Origin: Candidatus Obscuribacterales bacterium
GTDB lineage: Bacteria; Cyanobacteriota; Vampirovibrionia; Obscuribacterales; Obscuribacteraceae
Direction: 5' to 3'
DNA length: 37,880 nucleotides
NCBI GenBank assembly: GCA_019745415.1
Contig: JAIETF010000079.1
Span: 1-37,880 of the forward strand
Under the pieces are notes generated by a model, which saw only the letters and a program-made list of their open reading frames with translations, ran no database searches and was not told the origin of the DNA. Of the stretch, positions 7,789 through 16,867 are shown one piece after another. Within the stretch, counting starts at the first letter, position 1; each line of letters starts with the position of its first letter. The position numbers were made by a program, and so were the translations under genes.

Positions 7789-10104
7789 TTAGAAATCTTC
7801 GCCGCTTCGCCCTTCCAAGCCTGGGGGGATCAGCTGCATGTAAGTTGTGTCATAGATCGACTCAGTCTGGAATCCTGGAATCTCCGACTTAAATTTAGCG
7901 AGCTCATCTTTCGACCAATGACGATCAAGATACAAATTCCTTAGTTTTTTCATCTTCTTAAATGCAGCCAAAGATGCGGGCGTGAGCTTGCTCCTCCTGA
8001 TTCGTAAAGTCTCGAGATTAGGTATCTTGGCTATTTCTGCAAGCTCACCATCGGTAGTGTCGGTAGCTACCAACCACAGCTCCCTCAAGTTTGAACACTT
8101 CTTCAAAGCTGGATAGAGAGACGGCGTATCTTTGATTCTCTTCAGCTTGAGGATTCTCAACTGCTGTAAATTCTGCAGCCGAGCGATATGACCGCCGCTT
8201 ATTCGGGGACCGCAAAGACCCAAGCCTATCAGCCACGGCATCTTTTCGATCTTTCGCAAGACCGTCGCATCGATTTCACATTCATCATAACGCTCGTGCC
8301 GAGGTATACACTTACTGAGGGGATTGAAGAAAGAAAGTACCCTAAGCGACTTCCAATTCATGCATCGATCGAGAACATGCTTATAGTTATTGCTCATAAA
8401 CTCGAGCCCATACAAGTCACCGTCAGAAAAGTAATCAACCAGCTGGGGATAGTCTCTAGTACCAGCATTCAAATAGAATGTTACTGGTTCATTTTTCTCT
8501 CTTCCTATAAATCCGTAGGCGTGTCTAGGCTTGTTTGAACCAATTTGAATCTCACCTGCTACAAAATCATTCGGGAATGCGAAACCAGATCGCGGCTTGT
8601 TAGTAGCGTACCTAAAGCCAGGCTTCCTGGACAGAATAAACTTCTGAGTAGCAATATAGTGAGCTTGTTCTAGTGGCTTGTAGCGAAACAAATAGAAGGT
8701 ATCTACTGCATCAAACTCTTTTTGTGTTGCCCCAGCGGCATCCAACCCTGCACCAGCCTCTACTCGTGGAGACTCCAGAACTCTTCGCATTTGAAAAGGT
8801 CGCTCAAAACTCGCTTTTCTTGGATCTTGCTGAAGGTCACTAGCAGCACCTGCAACTTGCTTTTCCACTATCCTATCGAGTCTTGATGGTTTCGAAGAAA
8901 ACTGCTGCTGACTCCACAAAACTGCGCCGCCCCCAATTGCAGCTAGGAATAGAATTAAGGAAGGGACAAGCAGACGACTTAAAAAACCAGTCTTATCGGA
9001 CTCAAACTCTTCACTATCTTCCTCTAGCTCGGAATCAAGGTCTTCGCCTTGCTGTGTTCGTAATTCCAAAGCAACTGGCTTGCCACCAAGCACTCTCTCA
9101 AAGTCATGTACTAATGCCTTGATGTCCTTATGTCTGTTATCGGGGCTCTTTGCCAACATCTTTCTAAGACAATCCTCTAATGGAACGGGAAAATCGCCCT
9201 GAGGATAAACAGACGCCAGAGTCGGAGGCTCCATATTTAGATGCATATAAAATGTCTGAAAGGGATTACCGCCTCTGAAGGGAGGGCGGCCTGTCAAAGC
9301 TTCGAATAGAGAACAACCTAGTGAATAGATGTCGGATCTTCCATCTACAACTGTGCCCTCGCACTGTTCTGGACTCATATAGAACGGTGTTCCGAAAATG
9401 CTGCCAGTGGCAGTGTGGCTCTGAGAACCGACATTCAACCTGGCAATACCGAAGTCAACTAGACGAGTCTGCAACTCGCCTAATTTTTCACCAGCAACTA
9501 GCATTATGTTTGAAGGCTTGACGTCTCTATGAACAATACCTCTCTCGTGGGCAACGCGCAGAGCGTCGGCAACTTCAGAGAAAATTGGAATAGCTTTCTC
9601 GAAATGCAATGGACCCTGGTTCTTTATAAAGGAGGACAGAGTCTCGCCATCCAGCAAATCCATAACATAATAAATGCATCGACCCCGATCGACACCCATA
9701 TTATGAACGCTGACAATTGCTCTATGCCTAAGACGTGCCAACACCATCGCTTCAGCCTTAAAGCGAGCTAGAACAATTTCGTCAACTTCCGCCTTGTTTA
9801 TTAGTTTAAGTGCATAAAGCTTACCCAACATCTTATGGCGTGCAGCAAACACTACACCCATACCACCGCGACCCAAGACAGAGACTAGCTCGTAGATACC
9901 ATCTACAACATCGCCGACTTTGTATTGCTGACTAAAGACAGAAGCGGTAGAGACAAAACCTGGATTAAAGTTTGGACTGGTGGGCTCAGAAGACAGACCA
10001 AAAGGACCAAGCGATGATTCCGAATCATCCTGAGCGGAGATACGGTCACGGTCAGAGAAGCCGGAACCACCAGTACCACCAAAATTCGGAGAGCTAGAAC
10101 TCAA
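7789..10104 (-). CDS. Transmembrane Ser/Thr protein kinase with leucine-rich-repeat-like outer domain (paralogue 1)
   Basis: This 771-aa Hanks-type kinase has a Ser/Gly-rich head (1-60), a kinase domain (about 70-340) and an acidic linker (about 352-370). A single membrane helix (about 377-396) is followed by 375 outer residues. The kinase looks active: GRGGMG P-loop, K100 in ALKLI, HRDVKPSN with D194, DFG at 217-219, and GTPFYMSPEQ as the P+1/APE region. The last 190 residues have LRR-like spacing (LRELWLVATDTTDGEL, LETLRIRRSKLTPASL, LRNLYLDRHWS). A cysteine pair spaced C-x9-C (KCIPRHERYDEC) is shared with the downstream-numbered paralogue and may form a disulfide. It lies 71 bp after paralogue 2 on the same strand. 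Ligand and substrates are unknown. Confidence 0.93.
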   Translation of the reverse strand: MSSSSPNFGGTGGSGFSDRDRISAQDDSESSLGPFGLSSEPTSPNFNPGFVSTASVFSQQYKVGDVVDGIYELVSVLGRGGMGVVFAARHKMLGKLYALKLINKAEVDEIVLARFKAEAMVLARLRHRAIVSVHNMGVDRGRCIYYVMDLLDGETLSSFIKNQGPLHFEKAIPIFSEVADALRVAHERGIVHRDVKPSNIMLVAGEKLGELQTRLVDFGIARLNVGSQSHTATGSIFGTPFYMSPEQCEGTVVDGRSDIYSLGCSLFEALTGRPPFRGGNPFQTFYMHLNMEPPTLASVYPQGDFPVPLEDCLRKMLAKSPDNRHKDIKALVHDFERVLGGKPVALELRTQQGEDLDSELEEDSEEFESDKTGFLSRLLVPSLILFLAAIGGGAVLWSQQQFSSKPSRLDRIVEKQVAGAASDLQQDPRKASFERPFQMRRVLESPRVEAGAGLDAAGATQKEFDAVDTFYLFRYKPLEQAHYIATQKFILSRKPGFRYATNKPRSGFAFPNDFVAGEIQIGSNKPRHAYGFIGREKNEPVTFYLNAGTRDYPQLVDYFSDGDLYGLEFMSNNYKHVLDRCMNWKSLRVLSFFNPLSKCIPRHERYDECEIDATVLRKIEKMPWLIGLGLCGPRISGGHIARLQNLQQLRILKLKRIKDTPSLYPALKKCSNLRELWLVATDTTDGELAEIAKIPNLETLRIRRSKLTPASLAAFKKMKKLRNLYLDRHWSKDELAKFKSEIPGFQTESIYDTTYMQLIPPGLEGRSGEDF

Positions 10105-10175
10105 TTCTCTTCTTTATCTACATCAAGCTATGGCTCTAGCATAATATCCATTGCCTACTCAATTTTCAACCAGGA

Positions 10176-12572
10176 CTAATGACTGGGCGGCGGAAACAAA
10201 GAACGATCCGGAAACATCTCCCAGTATGTGAAATCTACCATGGGTTCGTAATGGCAATCTGGAATCTTGCTCTTCAGTTTCTGGAATTCTTTTGATGTGC
10301 CTTTGTTGGTCCATTTTGTATCCAAATAGAGAGTCTTCAAGTTAGACATTCGACAAAAAGCATCAACACTAGCAGGAGTGAGAAGTGACCTTCGAATGCG
10401 CAACCGTTCTAGATTCTTAAGCTCTGCTAGCGCCTTTAGATCTCTATCCTTTAATCCACAATCAATAATCCACAGTTCCTTTATGTTGGGATAGCGACTG
10501 AGTAACTGCAAAACTTCATCAATGTCGTTACTGCCTTTCAGCTTGAAGGTGTTGATCTTGCTGAGTAATCGAAGATTGGCGAGATTTTGAGCCCTAAGAT
10601 TTGCTCCAGGCAATCCAAGCGAAACGATAGAATTCAGACCGTCAATCAGCACCAAATCTTGCGGGTATATACGACATTCCTCATACTCGGGAAGATTGCT
10701 AATACATTTAGTTATTGAATTGAAGAAAGAAATTTCCTTTAAGTCAGGAAGACCCTTTAGATTTTCGAACACTTTGTCTAATTTTCTAAAGGTTAACTCC
10801 AAAGCGCTAATTCGAACCCCGGCATTACTGAGCTTTCTTACTTCTCGCAATACTGAGGGATAGAAACGAGTCTGATAGCCGAAGTAAAGAGAAACATCAC
10901 TATTCATTTTGAGAGAAACATTCGAATGGACCAATCGAGGTTTACTGCCATCAACAGCCATAGCGCAAACATAAATATCTTCTGGAAACTCAAGTCTATA
11001 ATTTGCACCTTGTTTTGAAACAGACATGAGCGGCGACAAGCCACTATCTTTTGAGAATGCATGTGCTTCAAATTTTGGACGATACACTTTATCATAGTCA
11101 TTAGTAACCTCAATCCAATTGATAGCTTCGACCCGTTTCATCTCCTCCGGCAAAGCACCAACCAAAGACAGGTTAGATTTTGACAGGACACCTCTTCCAA
11201 GAAAAGAGCTGGCAGCTTTGAGCGGACTGTTAGATAGTCCATCGGATAATTTGCCTGGAAATTCTTCATCATCGGGGCTGCTTGCCATATTCTCTACTAC
11301 TTCCGCCATACCAGAATCCAAGTTTCTATCTACAGGTCTGGTTAGCACTCTTTCGTGTGGTTTAACTTTCTCACTCCGGAGTACAGACAATAAGCCGATT
11401 CCACCCAATATCATAATTACCGCAATCAACCCGATAATGGCATTACGCAAACCATTGTTAGAGGCCACAAATGGCGAACCCAACTCGTCCTCGAAGGGAT
11501 CTCTAGTTGCTTCACTAGCTCTTGCATCAACACCATCTTCAGTACTAGCCAGTCGAGGGATGTTGCGATTCTTTGGATGCTCGGTACTAAAGGAGACACT
11601 GTTTGCACCAGTCCGACCGGCTCGGTAATTTTGGACAGACTGTCCGGCCAGAATACGCTCAAGGTCATGAGCGACCTCCTCCATATTCTGATATCTTTCA
11701 TTCTGAGCTTTAGCAAGTATTTTTTCCATAAACACTTGCAGCGCATCAACCGGTTGCGAATCGCCAAAATACTCGCGTAAATCGGGCACAGGAGCAGTTT
11801 GGTGCATCTCAAAGGTTTGAAAAGCATTGTCGCCTACATATGGAGGGCGGCCAGTCAAAGCCTCGAATATGGTGCACCCCAGTGAGTAAATATCGGCTCT
11901 TTGATCTAGTTTCCTTCCTTCGATCTGTTCAGGACTCATATAGAATGGCGTGCCAAAAACAAGCCCAGTTGCTGTCATAGCTTGCGAACGTCCAGTTGAA
12001 TCAACTAATCTGGCAAGACCAAAGTCAGTCAGCTTCAGTTGGACTACGCTTCCATCATCAGATTCAATAGCCATCAAATTGGAAGGCTTGATGTCGCGAT
12101 GGACAACACCTTTGCGGTGAGCAGCACTGAGTGCTGCGGTTAGTTCAAGAAACAATGGCAAAGCAATCTGCGGGTTAAGTGGACCATCTCTTTTTATAAC
12201 CTGATCAAGACCCCGCCCCTTAAGCAAATCCATAACGAAGTAAGGGCAAACACCGGCATCTACCCCCATATTGTGAATACCAACGATACCTGGATGATTC
12301 AGCCGAGCTAAGGCTCTAGCCTCTTGCTCGAAACGAGTCCAGGTCTCAGCATTCAAATTTTTACCAGAGATGATCTTCAAGGCATATTCGCGGTTCAAAA
12401 CCAAATGGCGGCAAGAAAAGACTACCCCCATGCCACCTCGTCCAAGGAATTTCTGTAATAAATATGTATTATCGACTTTGTCCCCTGGCAAATAGTTCTT
12501 TATAGAACCGGTTGAGGTGACTATGTGAAAGCCCCTAGTCCCACCTTGATCTTCAGATCTAGACTCATCCAT
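10176..12572 (-). CDS. Transmembrane Ser/Thr protein kinase with leucine-rich-repeat-like outer domain (paralogue 2)
   Basis: Same plan as its neighbour: kinase domain from about residue 35 to 310 with GRGGMG, K66 in ALKII, HRDIKPSN (D160), DFG at 183-185 and GTPFYMSPEQ. A membrane helix spans about 377-398, and a 400-residue outer domain ends in LRR-like strands (LKELWIID-like, LERLRIRRSLLTPAS, LKTLYLDTKWT). The C-x9-C pair (KCISNLPEYEEC) is kept. I chose the ATG at 12572; a TTG at 12587 would add five residues and overlap the upstream stop codon. Close similarity throughout, including the outer domain, points to tandem duplication. The gene follows the RelA/SpoT-fold gene by 11 bp or less, so the two are very likely co-transcribed. 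The outer domain presumably senses an envelope or external cue. Confidence 0.93.
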   Translation of the reverse strand: MDESRSEDQGGTRGFHIVTSTGSIKNYLPGDKVDNTYLLQKFLGRGGMGVVFSCRHLVLNREYALKIISGKNLNAETWTRFEQEARALARLNHPGIVGIHNMGVDAGVCPYFVMDLLKGRGLDQVIKRDGPLNPQIALPLFLELTAALSAAHRKGVVHRDIKPSNLMAIESDDGSVVQLKLTDFGLARLVDSTGRSQAMTATGLVFGTPFYMSPEQIEGRKLDQRADIYSLGCTIFEALTGRPPYVGDNAFQTFEMHQTAPVPDLREYFGDSQPVDALQVFMEKILAKAQNERYQNMEEVAHDLERILAGQSVQNYRAGRTGANSVSFSTEHPKNRNIPRLASTEDGVDARASEATRDPFEDELGSPFVASNNGLRNAIIGLIAVIMILGGIGLLSVLRSEKVKPHERVLTRPVDRNLDSGMAEVVENMASSPDDEEFPGKLSDGLSNSPLKAASSFLGRGVLSKSNLSLVGALPEEMKRVEAINWIEVTNDYDKVYRPKFEAHAFSKDSGLSPLMSVSKQGANYRLEFPEDIYVCAMAVDGSKPRLVHSNVSLKMNSDVSLYFGYQTRFYPSVLREVRKLSNAGVRISALELTFRKLDKVFENLKGLPDLKEISFFNSITKCISNLPEYEECRIYPQDLVLIDGLNSIVSLGLPGANLRAQNLANLRLLSKINTFKLKGSNDIDEVLQLLSRYPNIKELWIIDCGLKDRDLKALAELKNLERLRIRRSLLTPASVDAFCRMSNLKTLYLDTKWTNKGTSKEFQKLKSKIPDCHYEPMVDFTYWEMFPDRSLFPPPSH

Positions 12573-12583
12573 ACAACAGAATC

Positions 12584-13711
12584 TCAATCACTCTGAATGA
12601 TCTGAACATTTGCAAGGTCGCATTCAAAAGATGTTTCTTCAGCAAGAAAAAGCATGCGCAAAAGATCTCTATAGAATCCATAAAGCGGAATCCGCTCTGC
12701 TAATTCGGCTCTCATGGCATCACGCCTTCTCTTGAAAGAGCGATGCGAAGGACCAGCCATATGGTCAATCTCTAGATAGTAATTGCTGAGCGGCTGTACC
12801 TGTATCTCAAAGAGCCTCTCATTCCACAGCACAACACTTTTCAGTGCGCGCCAGCCAGTTTGTTTCATAACTTCGGGAGCGCAATTGAGATAGTCTTTCG
12901 TTTCAATGAAATGCAAAGCTTGGGCTTCATACTCTGATTCCGTGTCAATGTCGACAGCTTCATCACTAAGCTTATATAATTCGAGCCGTTCTCGATTGAG
13001 GCGACTTGCTGTGAGAGCCTCTAATTCTTCGTGCACTTCCATGCAGGCTTGATCATCTTCGCAGACTATCTTGATGCCGAAGATATCTTTGACATACTTA
13101 CTAAACTGTTTGAAGTGCTTGTCTCTAGAAACGAGTTCCCCTACACCGAATAATTCATCCGTCACTTTATTCCAAAGCTCTTCTTCAGCTTTAACCCTGC
13201 TAGTCAGACGATTTACCTTAGATAGTCTATGTTCTAGCGGAATATACTCTACGAAGTTCGCAGATAGTTCCAGAGGAACCCAGCCATTTTGACTGCGATA
13301 TCTAAAGCGATCAAGCATATGCTCACCAAGGTCGATATCGGTCACACTAAGCAAAGTGTCCCTATCGATTTTCTCTCTAATTAGAAAGGGACGTTCACTA
13401 AAGCCGGGAAGGGTACCGATTACGTTACTATGAAGTTCGAACTCGCCCAAGAGCATCGATGCCAATAAATGAGCAAGGGTATGTAAGTTTCGCTCGCCTT
13501 CTAGAATGCTCTGGCGAAAGGCCTCACGCACAGAAAGAAGCAGGCTTCTGCTAATCTTGATTTCAACCTTGCCTGTTCCTTCCTCCATCTCCTGTTTCTT
13601 TGAAGATAGGTAATGCATAAACTGGTGAAGAACCGGTTCATGTATTGCCATTTCTAAAGGAGATCCAACCGGCTGCACTCTTTCCCGCCCCTCTAATTTA
13701 GAATATGTCAA
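12584..13711 (-). CDS. RelA/SpoT-fold nucleotidyltransferase-like protein (putative diverged alarmone synthetase)
   Basis: The 375-aa protein carries, in order, pieces that line up with the (p)ppGpp synthetase fold. SRVK at 171-174 and K182 keep the R-x-K-x7-K spacing of the RxKxxxSxxxK motif, with Glu178 in place of the Ser. KDIFGIKIV at 208-216 follows, with D209 at the metal-binding Asp position. GWRALK at 286-291 stands where GYxSLH occurs. EIQVQP at 302-307 has E302 at the catalytic Glu, then DHMAGPSHRSFKR resembles the A.H..YK tail. No hydrolase (HD) or TGS/ACT domain is present, but there is an unrecognised 150-residue N-terminus with a His/Leu-rich helix at 74-92. The start is TTG; an ATG at 13651 is an alternative. 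It heads the kinase operon. Enzyme activity is not established: several substrate residues differ. Confidence 0.65.
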   Translation of the reverse strand: MTYSKLEGRERVQPVGSPLEMAIHEPVLHQFMHYLSSKKQEMEEGTGKVEIKISRSLLLSVREAFRQSILEGERNLHTLAHLLASMLLGEFELHSNVIGTLPGFSERPFLIREKIDRDTLLSVTDIDLGEHMLDRFRYRSQNGWVPLELSANFVEYIPLEHRLSKVNRLTSRVKAEEELWNKVTDELFGVGELVSRDKHFKQFSKYVKDIFGIKIVCEDDQACMEVHEELEALTASRLNRERLELYKLSDEAVDIDTESEYEAQALHFIETKDYLNCAPEVMKQTGWRALKSVVLWNERLFEIQVQPLSNYYLEIDHMAGPSHRSFKRRRDAMRAELAERIPLYGFYRDLLRMLFLAEETSFECDLANVQIIQSD

Positions 13712-13747
13712 AGTTTAGCAAGAAAGTACCTATTAAAGGACCGTCTC

Positions 13748-14995
13748 ATGAAAGTTCATCTTCACAAGTTGCGTGCGAGTATTAGCTATCTTTTGCTCTC
13801 AGCAATTGTTTCAGTGTCGCCCATCTCTTCCGCAAAGGCTGAAAGCACCTTTGTAGAGCCAGCTAGTCGCACTCCTGAACAGAACGAAACTATAAAGCTA
13901 AGAAGCGAAATTTGGTCAAAGAAGAGAATGGAGGCGGAAAGACTCCTTAGTCAAGGTCGAACTGAAGACGCCGCTAAGCTTATTGAGGAGACTTTAAATG
14001 AGAGAACGCTTCTGGGACTGGATCTTCTCTCAGAACTAGATTTTCTCGGCGACCTGTATGCCAAAAGCGGCAATTCTGAGAAATGCCTTCATTACTATGA
14101 AAAGATGCTCTCACAACGCCAGAAACAATGCGAAGTTGAAGAAGACTCAACTCTCATTTACCCATTGGAGAAATATGCCGGTGCTCTTGAAAGATTCGGG
14201 AAAAAAGATAAGGCAGCACAATTAAGAAAGCGCATAGCCACGGTTCAAAGACTGCAAAGAACTAAACCTTCCTTTATTGCAGCTACGAAACTGAGCGAAC
14301 AAACTAGAGTCAAAGAAGCTGAAAGATGCAGAGTGTACGGAGCAAACTTAATTAAGGCAGATCTCTATGACCGCGCTCAGCTTTATTTAGAAAATTCTCT
14401 CAAGCTAAACAAAAACGACGCCCAAACCTATTTGCTATTGGCTCAGGTTTATTGCTGGCAAGATAAGTTCGTTAAAGCCAAAGATCTATTGGATAGTGCA
14501 ATTAAGCTAAATCCTAGCTTTAGCCAAGCCTACCGTGATAGGGGCTATGTGTGGCAGAATCAAAAGCAGTATAGTAAAGCAATTGAAGATTTCGAGAAAG
14601 CTCATAGCTTAAACAAAGAAGATTTAGACTCACTGGGAGCCAAAGCGAAGCTCCTCGACACATCTGGTAAACATTCTGAAGCGGTAAAAACTTACTCTGA
14701 AATTATCGCTGCCAATGATGCTCTCTATTGGCCCTTTATACAGAGAGCCGTGGCTTATAGTAATCTGAAAGATTTTGACAAAGCAATTGCCGACTATACA
14801 GTCTTGGTGAAGAGAGCACCATCTGACAGTGACTACCTTGAGTACCGAGCTGAAACAGAAGTTAAAGCCGGCAAATTAGCTGAAGCTCTGAGTGACTATA
14901 AAGAATTGGTGCATCTGAAACCAGACAACAAATATTTCAAAGAAAAGTTGGCCGAGGTTGAACAGAGGCTCAAGCCTGCAAAACAACAAAACTAG
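13748..14995 (+). CDS. Exported tetratricopeptide-repeat protein
   Basis: This protein has 415 residues. It begins with a signal peptide (MKVHLHKLR, hydrophobic ISYLLLSAIVSVS, likely cut after SAKA at 31), so it should act outside the cytoplasmic membrane. An early TPR-like pair lies at about 55-130, and a clear run of TPR units at about 188-405, with W/Y-G-A-Y-F-A spacing such as AIEDFEKAHSLNKED and AIADYTVLVKRAPSD. TPR arrays are protein-binding scaffolds; no catalytic domain is seen. The ATG has AAAGGA 7 nt upstream. It diverges from the RelA/SpoT-fold gene across only 36 bp, so at least one promoter must reach into coding sequence. It converges on the next gene with a 3-bp gap. Confidence 0.9.
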   Translation: MKVHLHKLRASISYLLLSAIVSVSPISSAKAESTFVEPASRTPEQNETIKLRSEIWSKKRMEAERLLSQGRTEDAAKLIEETLNERTLLGLDLLSELDFLGDLYAKSGNSEKCLHYYEKMLSQRQKQCEVEEDSTLIYPLEKYAGALERFGKKDKAAQLRKRIATVQRLQRTKPSFIAATKLSEQTRVKEAERCRVYGANLIKADLYDRAQLYLENSLKLNKNDAQTYLLLAQVYCWQDKFVKAKDLLDSAIKLNPSFSQAYRDRGYVWQNQKQYSKAIEDFEKAHSLNKEDLDSLGAKAKLLDTSGKHSEAVKTYSEIIAANDALYWPFIQRAVAYSNLKDFDKAIADYTVLVKRAPSDSDYLEYRAETEVKAGKLAEALSDYKELVHLKPDNKYFKEKLAEVEQRLKPAKQQN

Positions 14996-14998
14996 TGG

Positions 14999-15517
14999 CT
15001 AAGGAATGGAAATCTGAACCGGCGCAGCTTTGATAGTATCATCTATGGTGAACAATACTTCTGAGTTGCCAGAGGGTAGATTCTCGAGATTGACTTCAGA
15101 GGTAGCAACGGCGCCGGGCTCAATATTTACTTTGCTGCGAGTGCCAAGACCATCATTCTGCTTGCTTGAGATAAATATCTGGTCATCAGGAATCTTGAAT
15201 GGAATCTCGTCCCAACCACGGTTCAAGGCCTTTCTAGTGATACTTCCGGTCGTCACTTCCGCTCTAAAGTGACGAGACGGCATGCCACTTGCATCATTAG
15301 CCCGAAGGTAAGTATAGGGCTTAGAATCGACATTTTTAACGGTGAGCAAAAAAGTTTGGCTCTTTTGCTCATTAGAAAGAGGCTGGACAGCCAGTTCTAA
15401 TTTCACTTTCTGGGGCTTTTCCTCCTGAAACTTCAAAGAAAATGCACATATAAGAACAAGACAGGTCATAACTGTCAGCGATGCATTGTTCTTTATGAAA
15501 TTCAGAATTTTATTCAT
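14999..15517 (-). CDS. Small exported or membrane-anchored protein of unknown function
   Basis: The 172-residue protein starts with a short basic head, a hydrophobic stretch at about 11-27 (signal peptide or anchor), then about 140 residues that look like a single beta-sandwich (alternating hydrophobics, TFLLTVKNVDSKPYTYLRA). The ATG has AGAGGA 8 nt upstream, so translation is well supported. It is 87 bp downstream of the NUDIX gene on the same strand and convergent with the TPR gene. The layout resembles small immunoglobulin-like periplasmic domains. I do not recognise the family. Confidence 0.75.
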   Translation of the reverse strand: MNKILNFIKNNASLTVMTCLVLICAFSLKFQEEKPQKVKLELAVQPLSNEQKSQTFLLTVKNVDSKPYTYLRANDASGMPSRHFRAEVTTGSITRKALNRGWDEIPFKIPDDQIFISSKQNDGLGTRSKVNIEPGAVATSEVNLENLPSGNSEVLFTIDDTIKAAPVQISIP

Positions 15518-15604
15518 TGCAATGGTCCTCTAGGCAATGACTTGATCGTACCAGATCGATTCATTGCAAAACAGACTACCTACATCGCCGGCGATACCAA
15601 AAAC

Positions 15605-16207
15605 TTAGAGCATGCGGCTAAGATGTTCAAATCTGGAATTCTTCTTTGAAAACTGCGCCAAGTAGTGGAATGCAACAATTACCAGAGCATGTGAAATCGT
15701 GCCATTACTGATCAGTTCGGGGATGGCCTCGAATGGCACCAACCTAATAGCCACCTCTTCGTTAGTATCAAATTGAGGCGCCTTGATAAACTTAACACCG
15801 TAGGAAAAGTAAGTATCGCAAACGTTGCTCTGGATAGCAGGGTTCGGATGATTCCTACCGAGGAAAAAAGTCTCGCCGCCACCATAACCAGTTTCTTCTA
15901 GTAATTCGCGCTCTGCAGCAATGAAAGTAGAGGCATCGGATGTATCAACCATACCTCCAGGTATTTCAAGGGTGATCTTTTCAACACCGTGCCGATACTG
16001 CTCGATGAGTATAACTTGATTGTCTTCTGTAACCGGGATAACGTTAACCCAATCTCGTGGATGAAAAACATAGAAGTGTGCCGACTTGCCCGCTTCACGC
16101 TGAGAGAAGTTGCGATGAACTGAAAAGACCTTGCAATCAGCAATTTCTTCTCTATTTATTGTGGTCCACGAACGGACGCTGGAGATCGATGGAAGAAAGG
16201 TATGCAA
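15605..16207 (-). CDS. NUDIX hydrolase, ADP-ribose pyrophosphatase-like
   Basis: This 200-aa protein has the ADP-ribose pyrophosphatase layout: an N-terminal beta region, VILIEQYRHG, then a NUDIX box beginning EIPGG and ending RELLEETGY. Such enzymes split ADP-ribose or related nucleoside diphosphates. The second half of the box (REL.EE, which supplies the main metal-binding Glu residues) is intact. Before it there is DTSDASTFIAAE, so the usual early Glu is replaced by Asp or displaced by one residue. No ATG is available near the start: the frame opens after a stop at about 16249, and TTG at 16207 is the best start. The hairpin upstream at 16272-16300 ends the preceding transcript, so this gene probably has its own promoter. 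Confidence 0.88.
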   Translation of the reverse strand: MHTFLPSISSVRSWTTINREEIADCKVFSVHRNFSQREAGKSAHFYVFHPRDWVNVIPVTEDNQVILIEQYRHGVEKITLEIPGGMVDTSDASTFIAAERELLEETGYGGGETFFLGRNHPNPAIQSNVCDTYFSYGVKFIKAPQFDTNEEVAIRLVPFEAIPELISNGTISHALVIVAFHYLAQFSKKNSRFEHLSRML

Positions 16208-16261
16208 AGAAAATCCGCCGGTTACATATTCTATACAGATGTCAAATTATACAAAACCAGA

Positions 16262-16300
16262 CAAAACAAAACACCGGCACAAGATTAACTCGGGCCGGTG
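16262..16300 (-). terminator. Rho-independent terminator after the 86-aa gene
   Basis: A 7-bp GC-rich stem (caccggc 16272-16278 with gccggtg 16294-16300) has a 15-nt loop. Read on the minus strand it is followed by a T-rich tract (TTTTGTTTTG, 16262-16271). It lies about 94 bp after the stop of the 16394-16651 gene and in front of the NUDIX gene. Confidence 0.6.
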
Positions 16301-16393
16301 CAAATGTAGTATCTGCAAGAAATATCTTAGTTATGCTCTCGTCCTGCTCTCCATCCAATGCTCCATGCTAGAGCCCAAGAGAGAGCTCTGACC

Positions 16394-16651
16394 TCAGGCT
16401 ATTTTTGAAGCTTTCTTCTTTAGCTCGGCAACAAGATCTTCTTGTCCAAGAATATATCCTCTGCGAGCTTGATCATCAGCATAATTGATAATAGCTTCGG
16501 TAAGTGCGTTGAGCATACTCATCGGTACAAACTCACTTACTTGATTGAGAAGCCTCTCGGCGGCAAGCCATTCTTCGGTATTTAGAGGAATAGCATCATC
16601 AAGTCTGGCAATGACTGTGTAGTTGTGTAGTTTGTCCACTTTAGCGTTCAT
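16394..16651 (-). CDS. Small protein of unknown function
   Basis: About 85 residues from the ATG at 16651, preceded by AGGTG 6 nt upstream; a GTG at 16660 would add three residues but has no SD. The protein is mostly helical (EEWLAAERLLNQVSEF, MLNALTEAIINYADDQ) with a basic Lys-rich end (ELKKKASKI). There is no signal peptide or membrane segment. The good SD, the downstream terminator and the lack of any better overlapping frame support it as a real gene. It lies 207 bp past the nucleotidyltransferase gene on the same strand. I do not recognise the family. Confidence 0.65.
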   Translation of the reverse strand: MNAKVDKLHNYTVIARLDDAIPLNTEEWLAAERLLNQVSEFVPMSMLNALTEAIINYADDQARRGYILGQEDLVAELKKKASKIA

Positions 16652-16660
16652 TTTTTTCAC

Positions 16661-16867
16661 CTGTAGAAGATAACTTGGAGCACCGGATTGGACCCGCGTT
16701 TTACCGACAAGAAATCCTGCAGGCTGTTCAAAGCCATTCAGGTCTTCTCGTCTGGGAAATACACTAGGTCTTTTGCTTAGCAGCGTTTCTTGCGTGTATC
16801 TCGCTGTCTCTTTTATGCCCCTACAGGATCGACTTAATCACAAGATTCAGTTATCAAGCGAAGAATT
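16661..16867. other. Non-coding gap between the small-protein and nucleotidyltransferase genes
   Basis: About 200 bp with no supported ORF, tRNA or strong hairpin. It must hold the leader and probably the promoter of the 16394-16651 gene, but I find no convincing promoter hexamers. Confidence 0.5.
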
